A stretch of DNA of 48,210 bases from Helochares maculicollis (Eukaryota; Arthropoda; Insecta; Coleoptera; Hydrophilidae). Of the stretch, positions 34,300 to 46,742 are shown piece by piece; positions within the stretch are counted from its first letter, which is position 1, and the number at the start of each line of letters is the position of its first letter. The stretch covers positions 1 through 48,210 of the forward strand of contig JAWQRO010000218.1 in NCBI GenBank assembly GCA_033557835.1. Reading direction: 5' to 3'. The notes under the pieces are model-generated. The model made no database searches, was not told the DNA's origin, and saw only the letters and a list, made by a program, of their open reading frames with translations. The position numbers and the translations under genes were made by a program.

Positions 34300-37200
34300 C
34301 TAATCATTATTTTACTAGTGTCGTCGGACTTGCACTTATAATATCATGTTTTTTAACACAAGACGCTAAGTATACAGCGCCGAGATCATATTGAGATTAA
34401 ATAAAGAATAAACAAAAGTCTAAAGTATGAAATAACACATCTTGTAACAAAATTCCTGTAATAACTTTAAATACGTTCATCGACAGAACGCCAGGTTTAA
34501 TTTAAGCACACATGAGAACTTCAAACACACCATCAACAGTTTGTCAGCTCTCCAGAAAATCATATAACGCTAGATAATAAATTTTTATATCTACAAGATC
34601 TTTAAAAACATGTACAGCGACAATAAAAATATGATCGTTAGCTCCGAACGAACACGGTACCTACTATGGAAATACTCGTAGAAAAAAATCTAACAGTACC
34701 CAATACAGAAATAGTGTGGTGTACACACGGCCATAATAAATAATTTATTGGGCTTTATTTTTGCCCAATTAATTTTATTAATATTTTATTTATTGCCACG
34801 TAAAAACATAAAAATTTTCGGTTTGCATAGGAACCCATAAATATTACTTGTTACCCAACTTATAACTTTAAATATTAATGAACTATTTTAAACGTTTCTT
34901 TGAAGTTAACACTGATTGTGAGTATTTTATGCCTCAAAATCTCTCGTTCTAAATGCGCACGTGGTTTCGAAATCCACAATTCATTACGAATATTTTACGT
35001 TCGATTCACATACAATCATCTAGATAAATCGATGCGATATTTCAACGTTTCGACAATTTTTTTCCGCCGTCTCTCGCTTACACGACCCAAGCAGGAGAAT
35101 AATAGTCAATAAAACCCGAATTTTCTCACCTTCCCTACTTTGCTTGTACACTCAACCACACAAACTTAATTGAATTAATAATAAAAATTTAAGTAACTAT
35201 TAAAAAATAATGAAATTCAAGCCGTTTGTGGCAATTTTAAATTTCAAATTACTCGTAATTATCGTATAACGTTCACATAAATATTATTAATGAATTATAA
35301 TTATACCTTCCCGATCTTATAGGTGTTACTATTTGTAACATTAGGCCACATTTTGCTGCTTCTTACGCCATCGCTATTTAAATGCTTAACCATTATTATC
35401 TATTTCCTAATTACAATAATCTACAGAAGACTAAGTTTCTGGCAACGATTTCAGTGGGTACAAGTTGAAGAGGAAGTACTTGAAATTGAGTGTGAATAGT
35501 AGTAGTGAGCAAATTTACGAGGTTATATAAAAATTTGGACTAAATATTTGTGTTACATGCGCACATAACTGTACAAACGAAGAAAAATTGCAGTTAAAAT
35601 GTTAATTAGTAACGAGATAGAGCTTCCTGGATACCAAGTTTTTTTTAATTTAGGATTATCGGCAATACCAAAAGAGCGTTTCCTACATGTTTCGTTACTG
35701 ACTAACTGAATAATTAGAAAACGAAGAAATAATGCAATAAAAAACTGTAAAGGCGAGTATACTAAATCTTGATTACCGGCCATGTTATATTTGGAATGTC
35801 CGCTCAAGAGAAAAATTCTATCGCGACAAACTCCGGCCGCCGCTCAGTGCGAAGAGAAAACCTATATCACCTATTCTTTCTACTCATTTGAATAGCGTTT
35901 AACTAAAAAAGACGGATAATACAAGTAGATTAGATATATTTAAGAGACAAAGTAAAATGCCGTGTGACGCAATTTCACATATACTCGGCCCACTAGTACG
36001 GATAGATTGAACATTATTACTTTGAATTTTGATTAGAAACTGGTTTCATATTCTCGACATTTAGACTGTACACCCGGCATTAATAATTATTTTAAATTTA
36101 TTAACCTTTTTTATACGCGTCCGAACTTAGCGTTGAATTAAAATTTTCATCAATTTCTCTATTCTCTGCGCTATATACATTTCGGTTCGTGCAACTAGGC
36201 GTAACTTTTAAGAATATTCACGGATTAAGCAAATGAGTTATTGCGTTTTCAAATCCGGGTTACTCCGGCGCTCTGGATTCGAGTGGATGTTTCTTCATAA
36301 TCAGCTATAGCGTAAATGTTCACCTGTTAGCCGAAAGGAGGCTTCGCCCCCTCATAGAGACGTTTTTGTGTTAAGCACTTACCATAACGAAATCGCAGTT
36401 AATTTGCATTTCTCATCAAGCTTTTGCCGAGTTGTATTAAATGACCCGAAAAGTTTACGAAAACTTGAATTTCACTCGTGGAGTGTTAAGTTGAAAATTA
36501 GTGCTTAATGTAAAATAGATTTCTTTCAAATATTTAAACACAGCGACGCCAAAATTCTCTAATTTAGAGTTACGAGCGAAAATTTATATTTTCCAGTTTA
36601 AAAGTTGGGCATCCTTTTCTTAGTATCGTAATCAATATCCAGTCACGTAAACAAAGAGCCTAAGTGTTAATGCAATTTTCAACATTTGTACTTATAATTC
36701 TACATTTGTATGCAACAATACTGTAACATAACACGTACAATATGTATTTCATAATAAATTAAGAGCTATTCAATCAATATTAGTATCCTTTCAATTCAAA
36801 CGACAATCATCAAAGATTTGCCTAAGGAACGAAATACTTAAATCTAGAGTAGCAAACAATTTGGGTTTTTTCAATGAGTAATTCTACTCTATTGGTTTCA
36901 TATGTGTAGCTTCATTAGTAAAATGGATTTATGTATATTCAAGCATGGCATTCAGGAAATATTACAAATAAATTAATACACTGGACATCTTGCGTAAAAT
37001 ATATCTGAAACTAAGTTTATTATGTGCTTCATTAAAATTAGGAAATACATCTTCAAGTTGACTTATTGAAGACATTCTAGCAATAATACACCGATATTCT
37101 TTTTACAACATTTATGTATTGTAATTCAACATTATTGTGAACAATTACATAAAAGCGCTAAAGAATAACATAATAAGACCAATTATGCAGAAAAATATAT

Positions 37201-40200
37201 CATTCCATTACAGCAACGAATGGTCGTTGGATGATAAAGAGTTGTTTTGCTAAATCATATGTATAAAGTTAATTTGAAAAACACACACACCTGATTTTAT
37301 CAGAGTTTTGATGACACGTAACACCTCCCAATAAATAAGTTGATAAATAGAATTTTTATTTCGAACCGCAATCTTAATAACTCATCTCCAAATCGTTCAG
37401 CGCGCTCCTGAACAGAAGCTATGTTCCGGTTACTTACAAATTTGAAGGTAAACATAAATTTGGGCATATATATTTTGCGTATATGTTTCTAACTTACTTA
37501 ATCCTAGTTATCATGAGCAGATATCTTTAATTTAATCCATTTTAACTAAACTACGATAGCGGCAAAAGAAATATTGTGTTTATATAATGTGCCTTCAGAA
37601 ATGTTTGTTTGTTAACTATGTACTTCAGTTGGGAAGTACTAATCGTTGTATAGCAAGGATTTTTATGAACATTTTACAAAAATTCTAAGAGAATATCAAA
37701 TATATCAGTTTCTTATTACTATAATGACATTTTTGGCATAATTATAGTTCTTCCGTTAACACTAGTTTCGTTCGCGTTAATTTTTGAACTAACACGACTT
37801 TGTTTGCACATTAATAAATAATTAATCTCGAATTGCACCCCAAAAATGTAACTCCGACATCAATTTTATTTTTATAATATGGCCTACAGATTTGTTTCTA
37901 ATAATGGCAAAGAATTTTAAAATATTTTATATTATATATAAATATATATAAATATAATTTTTTATAAACCATACTTTTTGTTTCATTAAATACCCTGATT
38001 CGAACCATGTAACATTACGAGTTAGAATATTTTACACCGAAATTTATAAAACTACGTAATTCTTACCTCAAAACATCGTGTCAGGGCAATTTTTGTTCCT
38101 CATAACTTTGTAAGCGATATATGAGTATGTTAAAATCAGAAAAGCATTTAATTGGAATCTAAACTAAAAATAGCATTATAATAGTGCCAAGAAGTCCAAA
38201 TCTACTATCTTTTGTAGATGAGAGAAAGAGATACTTCATTTAACAAATGCATCTCTTAATGTAAAAATATTTAAATAATTCGATTTAAATCGCGTCAGTA
38301 TTCGTTATAGAGCTTCAATTCTTGAACTTGTGGTAGAAAATGTTACTGCATATTTAACTAAGTGTAGCAGAAACATATTACAATGGCTATAATTTTCTTT
38401 ACCATGGTTCATTTCCTCCCTAAAGGAACTGCTGATACAGTTACAATATATTTTCATTTTTGAATGAAAACTGCATGTTGTCTTTAAAACAAGCCAACAA
38501 TTCCTCTACTATTGCAAAAGACTGACTTAGTGCTCGACATTACTAAAGAAATATTTAAATTTAAAGCCTTCGAGCTAGTCCTTATATTAGATAAAGTCAT
38601 GACTAGTAGTCTTGCAAAATTAAGAAAGTAGTTACTTAGAAACTTAGAAACTGCCCCAAAATGTTTTGTTCTCTAAATCCATCAGTAAGATACACCAAAT
38701 TCTAAGATACAGTTCATTTCTTAACTTCATTTATTAAAGACAAGCACTAAAGGTATCTAGTTTTTATAAAGGTGAGTGAAACCAAACACAATAAGCAAAT
38801 AGTGAACACTTTTTATTAAAATATTTATTCATATGATTTTCATTCGAGCGCAATTATTTCTAAGAAAATTTTGAAAGACACTCGTTTATTCACTATTCCA
38901 CAACCCTTGAACATAATGTATTATAATGTAACTTCAATACAGTTTTAAAGTCACCCTGTAAAATATATCCAAATACTGGATTTATGGTACAAGATGCAGT
39001 AATTATATGTTCAAAAATGCACAAAACAAATAATACTTATTTCACAAAAGCAATATTTCATCTTTTCAAATACTAAATTTTATAAAAAGAGTTGCATTTT
39101 AAAACATTGTGTATTATTTTTATATAATTGGCTGAAAATACATCAGATATTTGTCGAAACATTCCATGATTGTAGTAAAAGAATCATCTGATAATCTAAT
39201 TAAATTTAAAGTACAACTAAAATATAGTTTGTTATGCCATGACTAACAACCACCCGGTAAGCCATAATTTAAAAAAAAAGATAATTGTTTTCAGATTGCA
39301 ACTGAGTTGAAGCATTGAGTTGATAAATATCATATTTTGCAAGAAATATTTTCAGGGTTTCAATTTATTAATAAATACAAATAGCAGCAGTAGTTAATCG
39401 CTGTCATTTCTAAGTCTCTGCATTAATTATACTCAAAAAGTAAACCTACGTTAGCAGTGAGGTCCAAAGCTGAAGTATTTAGGTTTAAGAAGTTTTGAAC
39501 CTAAGAAAATGTCACCTCAAAAAATATTAATTAATCATTTTTAAGCTCAACTGATAGTGAATACAGTTAAGAAAAAATCTAAAATTGTTGAAAACATAGA
39601 CATAAAGGCGAAACTTGTTAGCAATAGAGATGACTTATACTTTAAGGTGTAATGAGTAATAATACAATATTAGATACCTATTACTTATTAACTACAAAAG
39701 AAGCTTTATTTTTCAAAAATTATATGTGCTTACTTATAAACTAAAACTAATTATTTATGTGCAAAATTTTAATGGTAAAGTTCTGGATGCAACGTTGATG
39801 AAACTAGGTAATTAATCAAACCTACGTGAACTACTTTATTAACTTTGCTCTTAAATTAAGATGATAATTTTGATATTTAATGAGAAATGAAGATGTACGT
39901 GTAAGAATTTCATCTAATTCAATGTATCAAATACTGAAAATGGAACGATATAGTTCAATATATAAGGTGTAAATAGTATTTCTGGCGATAGTATTTCTTC
40001 CCTTATAGTTATATACATTAAACGATGTTTCCTACACTCCTCAAACATTCTTATAAATGAAAATCGAATTGGTTAATTATCTGCGATTTTTCATATTTTT
40101 GCAATTATTTATGTATTGAAAATTTGTCTAAAGCAAGTTGATATACTGCTAAAAAACAATATATACTGCATACCCCTACCAGTATCGGTAAACGAATACA

Positions 40201-40500
40201 AGTGCACCTCACCGATCATTTTTGAGAATATGGCACCGTTGTCACTCTATGAAAAATATACATATCATGAAACAAATTACAACACTTGATATATAAAAAA
40301 TCGTTGCAGTTTGAAATCTTTATTTAATCAAACTCATTGAGAACTGAATATTTAAATGATTTAATTGCTGAAACATCGCAAGCTTCCTGATTAGCAGAGA
40401 AAGAGCAAATATTTTTTAAATGTGAATGATTTATGTAGGAGATAAGAAGAATTTAGTTTTCGGCGAAATCTTCATCCGCTGCAAGTAGGGGCATGTTGAT
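34300..40500. other. AT-rich noncoding DNA
   Basis: Apart from the 76-codon frame (35553-35783), a GC patch at 35830-35850 and a candidate mini-exon at 36383-36409, this stretch is AT-rich and featureless. It includes a near-pure A/T tract at 37917-37965. No genes or transposase motifs were seen. Confidence 0.5.
35553..35783 (-). CDS. Possible small two-span membrane protein, unrecognised
   Basis: A 76-codon frame starts at an ATG in excellent context (AACATGG) and begins MAGNQDLVYSPLQFFIALFL. Two hydrophobic segments (about residues 12-30 and 52-70) flank a polar loop containing NETCRKRSFGIADNPKLKKT. Just upstream on the minus strand lies a short GC-rich patch (35830-35850, gccggccgccg-like) that could be a transcription start. 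I do not recognise the family. AT-rich DNA readily yields hydrophobic frames, so this may be chance. It could also be a spliced exon truncated by a GT inside. Confidence 0.2.
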   Translation of the reverse strand: MAGNQDLVYSPLQFFIALFLRFLIIQLVSNETCRKRSFGIADNPKLKKTWYPGSSISLLINILTAIFLRLYSYVRM

Positions 40501-40540
40501 GCACAATGAACAAAAAACAAGGCAGTGCCAAACTTGTATT

Positions 40541-41134
40541 GTAATACATGCAATAAACAACTGCCTTGCATTCTGGAGCACACTTGCAAAGCAACCACAA
40601 AACAATATATAGGACAGGCGGGACAAAACTATTTCTGCTCAAAAACGCGAACTTACTCTTGTCCACACAGCAGCATCATTGGCTTTAGTATTAAGTCGAC
40701 AATCCCCCTGAAAAAAAGTTTAACAATAGCCGCTGAGATTTTTAATTTAAATGAAACACTTGCAATTAAACAGTGAGAAAAACTTCCTCAACTGTATAAA
40801 TTTCCGAAATCACATTAAAAGTAATCAGCTCAATAAATAAAACGTCCAGCGGACGTTCCCGAAATGCTTGCGTTCTTTGTTTTCCGAAGGTCAAAAGGAC
40901 TGGTGGAGCTTTGCGAATTTGCAGCGGCTCGATCGAGGGAAGATTTCTAACGAAGACCATCCTCCAGAAGAGGAGACAAGAAGCGAAGCTGGAGGCCAAC
41001 CAGTCTTTGTAACTACCGAATGTGAGATTTATGGGCACCTTAGCGAGCATACTAAGTATTTCTACAAGCCCTTTCGTTCTCACTTGAGAGACCCCTTCTT
41101 GCTTACTGCTCATACCGAACTAGCTTTGACCTAA
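40541..41134. mobile_element. Probable mobile-element relic with frames on both strands
   Basis: The first half (plus strand, 40525-40776) reads NLYCNTCNKQLPCILEHTC, KATTKQYIGQAGQNYF, then CSKTRTYSCPH. The Cys pairs and YIGQ-G loosely recall the C-terminal Cys-finger/GIY-YIG region of some retroelement polyproteins. The second half (40868-41134) is GC-elevated and open on both strands: 88 codons plus, KDWWSFANLQRLDRGKISNE; 115 codons minus over 40766-41113. Neither frame is recognised. Composition differs sharply from its AT-rich surroundings, which favours inserted DNA over a host exon. Confidence 0.3.
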
Positions 41135-42639
41135 TTAACACGCCAAATTGCTTAATTAGATTAAGTTGGGTTTTGTGTACCTACTGAGGAACGAAGCGAT
41201 TATTTATTATATATTAGGCAATTGTAAAGACATGATTGGGAGTAAGTGGGCTAACCTATGAGCAATGGGCTAAAATCGAATACGTATACGAAATAAATAA
41301 CACAATATGAAAGTTCTGGCCAAGCGCGGTTTAGGTGATTTAGCTAGCGCTTACATATCGAATTTAAATCAATAGTAATCGTTAAAAAAAAGAAAACGAG
41401 TTCGGTATATACCAAATGTTATATGTTGTATCGTATCTCATAAACACGATAAATTAATAGACCAGTTAATAAGAATTTATATGTTTACCTACATAAATAA
41501 TAAGCAATTAATATTCCGGAAAATACAATTACTTGGCTGCTTGTATGTAATAACTCAGAAAGGCAGGTACAAAAAGAATTGCATTTGAGCATAAATTTTT
41601 GCAGAACCGGATTTAGAAGGAATTATTGATTAGGATTTGAGCCCCCTTAGGGAAGTGGGACTTATGAATAATAGCGTTTAGAGGAAAATTAGAACTGACA
41701 CTACAACTACGGCCGTTTTATAATTTATGCTGGTCTGGCTGAATAATTCGTCTGCGTAAATTGCATATATTCCGAAATTCTGTGGCTACACGATATAAGA
41801 ATTAATAATAAATTTATAGCAACCTGTAATTTGTAAATTAAATTCGGCGGATTAAATTATTGTAGAACAATGGGTGGCGAGATTTTAAAAAGAAAATAAA
41901 ATTGTGATTCGTGCTGGAAACAATCAGCGGAGAAAACGCAGTTTATTGTGAAATATGTAAATTCGAAGGCGAAATAATACGGTTAAAATAGTTTGATTGA
42001 CTAGTTGATGCGCACAATAAAATATCGGCGCCGATGATTAAATGCAGCTTTTGTAGAAGAAATTTAGATTTAGGCCGACCTTGAATTCCAGACGTGAATA
42101 ATAAAGGATATTTAATTATTATTGCATACGAAATTACGTGTTTTTATTGTTATTTTTGGGCAACTCTAATTTCATATGCTAATTATTTGAAAAGTACATG
42201 AATTAATTGGGTTAGAGTTAGTTTAAGTTCTCAGTCTAACTAAGAGCGGGTTCTTAGATATAATTTCGATTTATATTTAAATTTGACTACTGCAGACGTA
42301 GCTTCAACAAACAAAATGCAATTACAGTTATCGCACTCCTAAAATTAATTTAAAGCTATAAGGAAATGAAGCAGGCTCTAAGGTGTGTCTGAAACGCATG
42401 TATTTACTTATTAGATTTTATTATTTATGATGTTATTGTAAATCAATATTGTGAAAGATATTCGCTGTCGGGTCTTTTTTTCCGATACGGTAGTGTTCTG
42501 GTTATTCTGATGATCTAAGACCAAATTGCCTCGGATACAGAGGCATTCGAAATTTATTTCAATTCTCCATAGCATCGCTAAAGCATGAATGAATGATTGC
42601 AATCGGAGGTGTTTAATACAGGTCTGTCCTTGTAGAGGG

Positions 42640-42910
42640 CGCCACTGCGGAGTTTTCCCCGGAAAACCTTAATACGGGGAAGGCTCCGGCAGAGGGCGAT
42701 CCGGCTCCGCTGCGTGCACGTGCGTTTTAAGATCAACTACCTCCATTTACCCTACATTCGCCGGCGCAATAACGGAAATGAAATACGTTGCAGATGCGAC
42801 GCTCTATGTATAAATAAATGCTCGGCTCCTCCGGCGGTGGCGGGCGCCGCGGCGCAACGCGGCGCACTCTTCTCCATCTCTCCGTCCCTCCTTTCCCTCA
42901 CTGGTTATTT
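42640..42910. promoter_or_regulatory. GC/CpG-rich island, candidate promoter or enhancer
   Basis: The most GC-rich part of the window, with many CpGs (for example cgggcgccgcggcgcaacgcggcgc near 42841). It holds an inverted repeat gttttcc-cc-ggaaaac (42652-42667) containing kB-like GGGGAAAACTCC on the minus strand, and CACGTG at 42717-42722. It also has TATAAATA-like sequences near its right edge on the minus strand (about 42911-42918) and near 42810 on the plus strand. In AT-rich insect DNA such islands often mark promoters. It could be a distal promoter of the minus-strand Ca-beta gene, but no first exon could be tied to it. Confidence 0.35.
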
Positions 42911-45900
42911 TATTTATACGCAATAAGTTTATCTGCAGTTGCACAACTCTCTTAGTGCTAATTGATGTGAATGTTGCCTTATTTTTCAGCTTATTTAAAA
43001 TAAATGCAGAAGAGAATCAGATGCCTTCAGCAATATTTGTAAATTAAATTAATTTGTTGTTTATGTACAAAATTCCAGTGATTTTGTAACTTATTATTAA
43101 GGAATAGCAATTGCAAACTGCTTTGCTTGCATGAATATTAACATTTGCATAATTTTATATTTTTGTTTTTATTGGGTACCAATTAGTTTCCCTCCTGTTG
43201 TGTACGTCAATAATTATTAATCTAACGATTCATATTTACAGTGTGATCCAAATGACCCATTGTTGACCAAACCGAAAAATAATCTATTTGAGTTGTTCCC
43301 TATAATCTACTTTACTGGTTATTAGACCAGGTAACGCTCAAAGGGGCAACTTACTAGCATGTTAATTTAAAAAAAATTCTAGTTAAAATTTCTGCAGGAC
43401 TGGACTGAGCGTCTTCATTTCAAAACATCATCTAAGCCGTTACCCAAAAACGTATCTCTAATATTAATCCCTTTTGTCTTTAAACACTCATCCCGAGGCT
43501 TCTTGCGAATTTTTCTTAAATCCAATTGCCTAATTAAATGGCATCTGACTTATTCAGTAATTAAAAATATCCCTTTTATTTATACTATAATTATGTCACT
43601 CACAGCTCTGTAGGGGACTCTATCCTCTTTTGTTTTGTAATTCTGCAATTAAAGCTTTAAAATTTTTAATGTTTAAACTAACGCCTTTTCAAACTTACTG
43701 ACTTAAGACAGAAGTTTCTTATTGTACGAATTAATGTCTCATCTAATCAAAGTTACCTACAGCTTTGTTATACTAAATCAGTCGTTGAGTTTTGCACTTG
43801 ACGATATTCTTTCTGACATTGTCACAATGTCTTCAATTCGGGCAAAATCAAGTTACTACTTATTTTGATCCTCTTTAAACCTATCAGCTCAAAGACTGAA
43901 TATACACTGTGTCAACATTTTTGTGCTTTTCTTCGTCAGCTAAGATTACTGTACGCGTACCATGAAAAATACAGTGAAGGCCTGCTCTTTTACTTATAGT
44001 TAGCAAACCTGAAGTACCTACAATATATATTTATCCACATGTATCAATACTGATAAGAACCTTCTTATAATAATTAAACTGTATATTTGTCGATAATCTT
44101 TTATTAGTCAAAGACATTTGTGCTAAGGGAGTTAATAACTGATTTACTTTTTAAATATGTTCAAAAAACAAAACGTCCAATATGCGGATAGTCACTCAGG
44201 AAATTTAGTAAGCCACTGGAAAATTTACAATCCATTCATAAGACTTACATTGATGACGAAAAAAGAGGTAAGAGCTGATGATGAAGCTTAGATTTGAATA
44301 ATACAGATGTCGTCAACCTCGTCCATTTCTACAAGGAGTGTATATCAGATACCTGGTACCTTTACTCTAGTTTGCATAATTATCATTAGCTTCAGAATAA
44401 TTTGTAGTGATATTAATTATGTAGAACATTAATGTAATAATACTGTTCCTTCTATGCGTTTATAATGAGAATTAGCAATTTCAATAAATTTGGCAAAACA
44501 AGAAGAAATATATATCGACCAACTATATTAATATTGACAAGAATCTGCTTTAAAGTATGAAACTATACCTTTATAGGTGAATTTTTCTTAGACATAAATA
44601 TTTGTGCAAGAACAGTTCACGTCATAGCTAGTTCAAGTAAGCAAAATCAATATCACCGAAAAAATGCTACTGCATTATTCCAACGCCTCTGGTATGGTAG
44701 ACAAGTTTGGTAACTTTCTTTATATTTCGAATCTAAGCTGTATCACCATCATGTTGTCGTGGAAACTAGAAGAACATGTGCAAAGTATATGAAAAGCTTT
44801 CTTCATTATACAACATCTAATATACATAGTACATTTAAAAGGTAAAGAATACTAGTCTAAAAGTGTTAGATGAAAAAAATTGATATTTTAAGTTATGTTT
44901 TACATATATTATAATTGTGGCTAAAAATTGATATTAATATTTAATAAATGCACCTTCAAACGTGCGACAATCTAGTCCCATAAACTGGATTGCAATGTTG
45001 TTAACAATAAAGTGTTGATTTGATTCGATAAATACTGTTAGTATATGTTTCAAAATTTAGCACGGTAAGCAAAATGAACCAGCAAAAAATACAACGCTTA
45101 ACGTAGAATTACTCAACTAACTAAAGATAATAAAATTCGACAATCTCAATCTATCGACTATTTGCAACATAACTACAATTGCGCAAACCTAGGGAACCGA
45201 TGAAGTTGTAATATAATAAATGAAATCCTGACAGCTGAAGAAGCAGATCTTACCATAAATAATGGAAGCATTTCTTAAAAATATACGTCAATAAATATAC
45301 GGATACCTTGCACCCATCATTTATCAGGCCTAAGATCATATAATTCGATGGTTGTTTTGAGAATGAGATGGTTCGTGACTCAATTGAACGGTCAAGATAT
45401 CTTTTTTGCGGGCCAACAAATGCATGATTGGAAATAATCGTTGGTTTGGTACCTGCCGAGTGGATACCACCATAAATTGGGTACCGAGACTTACGAGGGT
45501 TGTACAAATTTCAACTATTTCCGAACCGAGGCATATTTCTGGGAATCTCATTTTTACTCTCTCTCCGAATTTCCTTTTTATCTCGTCTTTGTTCTTTTAA
45601 CTGCTATTGAGCAATGGTACCGCAAGACGTCTATTACAACAAAAGGTGGTCATACTGGTCATACGGCTAGTATATCAAGCAAAGAGACAATTTTAACGAC
45701 CCATTAATTAAAATCTGACACCGCGCGATTGAAATTCTGAATAAACAAACCAATAAATCGAAAAAGGCCATAGAACAATAAATAATGTGATCTTTATCAT
45801 TTGAGATTCCTGCATCCGCGCATTTCGGGTAATGTATGATGGAGGGTGGAGGGGGAGGCATTGGATATGTATATGGCGGAGGTCTACTCTTTATTGTAAA

Positions 45901-46732
45901 GAGAATCGTTGGCCTAAAGTCACTACCAAGGTGAGCAGGTATGGATGACTGCATGAACGGCTGGAAAATATTCGAACCAATTCGAATGCATGGTACCTAC
46001 CTAAATGGTACCATTAAATTTCAGCAACTTCGTGAGAAAGTTCATACCAGCATCATGGTACTACTGCTAGGATCGATAATTAATTAATTCGATATTCTAT
46101 ACCATACATAACCGAAATGATAGGAAATTACGCCTGACATACACAATATATTTCGAGATCGCGCGCTGTGGTACTTCTGAAGGAAATGGAAGGCTACTAT
46201 TTGGGTACTCACAAGTGAATTGTACGATCGGATGGTACGCCTAGAGTCATGATTGTAATTAATTACTACGGGGCCAGTTTTATAGTATAATCGAAAAGGT
46301 TGATGACCAATGAAAAATTAATCATTATAGTTCTCTTTTAACAAATTAGATTTAAGTACTAATCTAATTCCCGTGTTGCCTTTAATGAAGAGATTACGAC
46401 TACAAACCATACAAAGAAACCAACTCATGATTTACTCGTCGTATCCTGAGCGAAGAAGCGAAACGTTCTAATTGCTGTTTTATCTATTTCATTTTAACGA
46501 ACCTATGAATATAAGAAGAAATAGTTTTAAACGATGATTTGTAAATTGGAATTACTGCCCCCTCCCTCCGGCCTCAGAGTGTCACGCCCTATTAAAAGTA
46601 TAAATCTTAAAGTTTCTCGTAAACAGGAACATAAAAACAAGCCAGCACAGCATCCCCCGGATCCATTCCGATGTCCCGGAGAAAGTTTTTTCCCAATGTA
46701 CTTCGATACCTTTTTCCGCCGTTATCATGTCC

Positions 46733-46742
46733 CCTTTTATAC
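46733..46742 (-). promoter_or_regulatory. Consensus TATA box on the minus strand
   Basis: The minus strand reads GTGTATAAAAGGGG, an ideal TATA box with a G-rich downstream flank. It lies in a locally GC-elevated 250-bp patch (46530-46790). No arthropod initiator (TCAGT) is seen about 30 bp downstream, and the following 60-codon frame is unrecognised, so its promoter status is uncertain. Confidence 0.25.

Noticed and set aside
37917..37965. A/T-only tract as possible origin or matrix attachment site
   Set aside because: Such tracts are common in this composition and nothing nearby supports a specific role.
45250..45954. Overlapping frames of 64-95 codons on both strands
   Set aside because: Open frames in several registers at once reflect fewer AT-rich stops in this patch. 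None has recognisable motifs or good splice structure.
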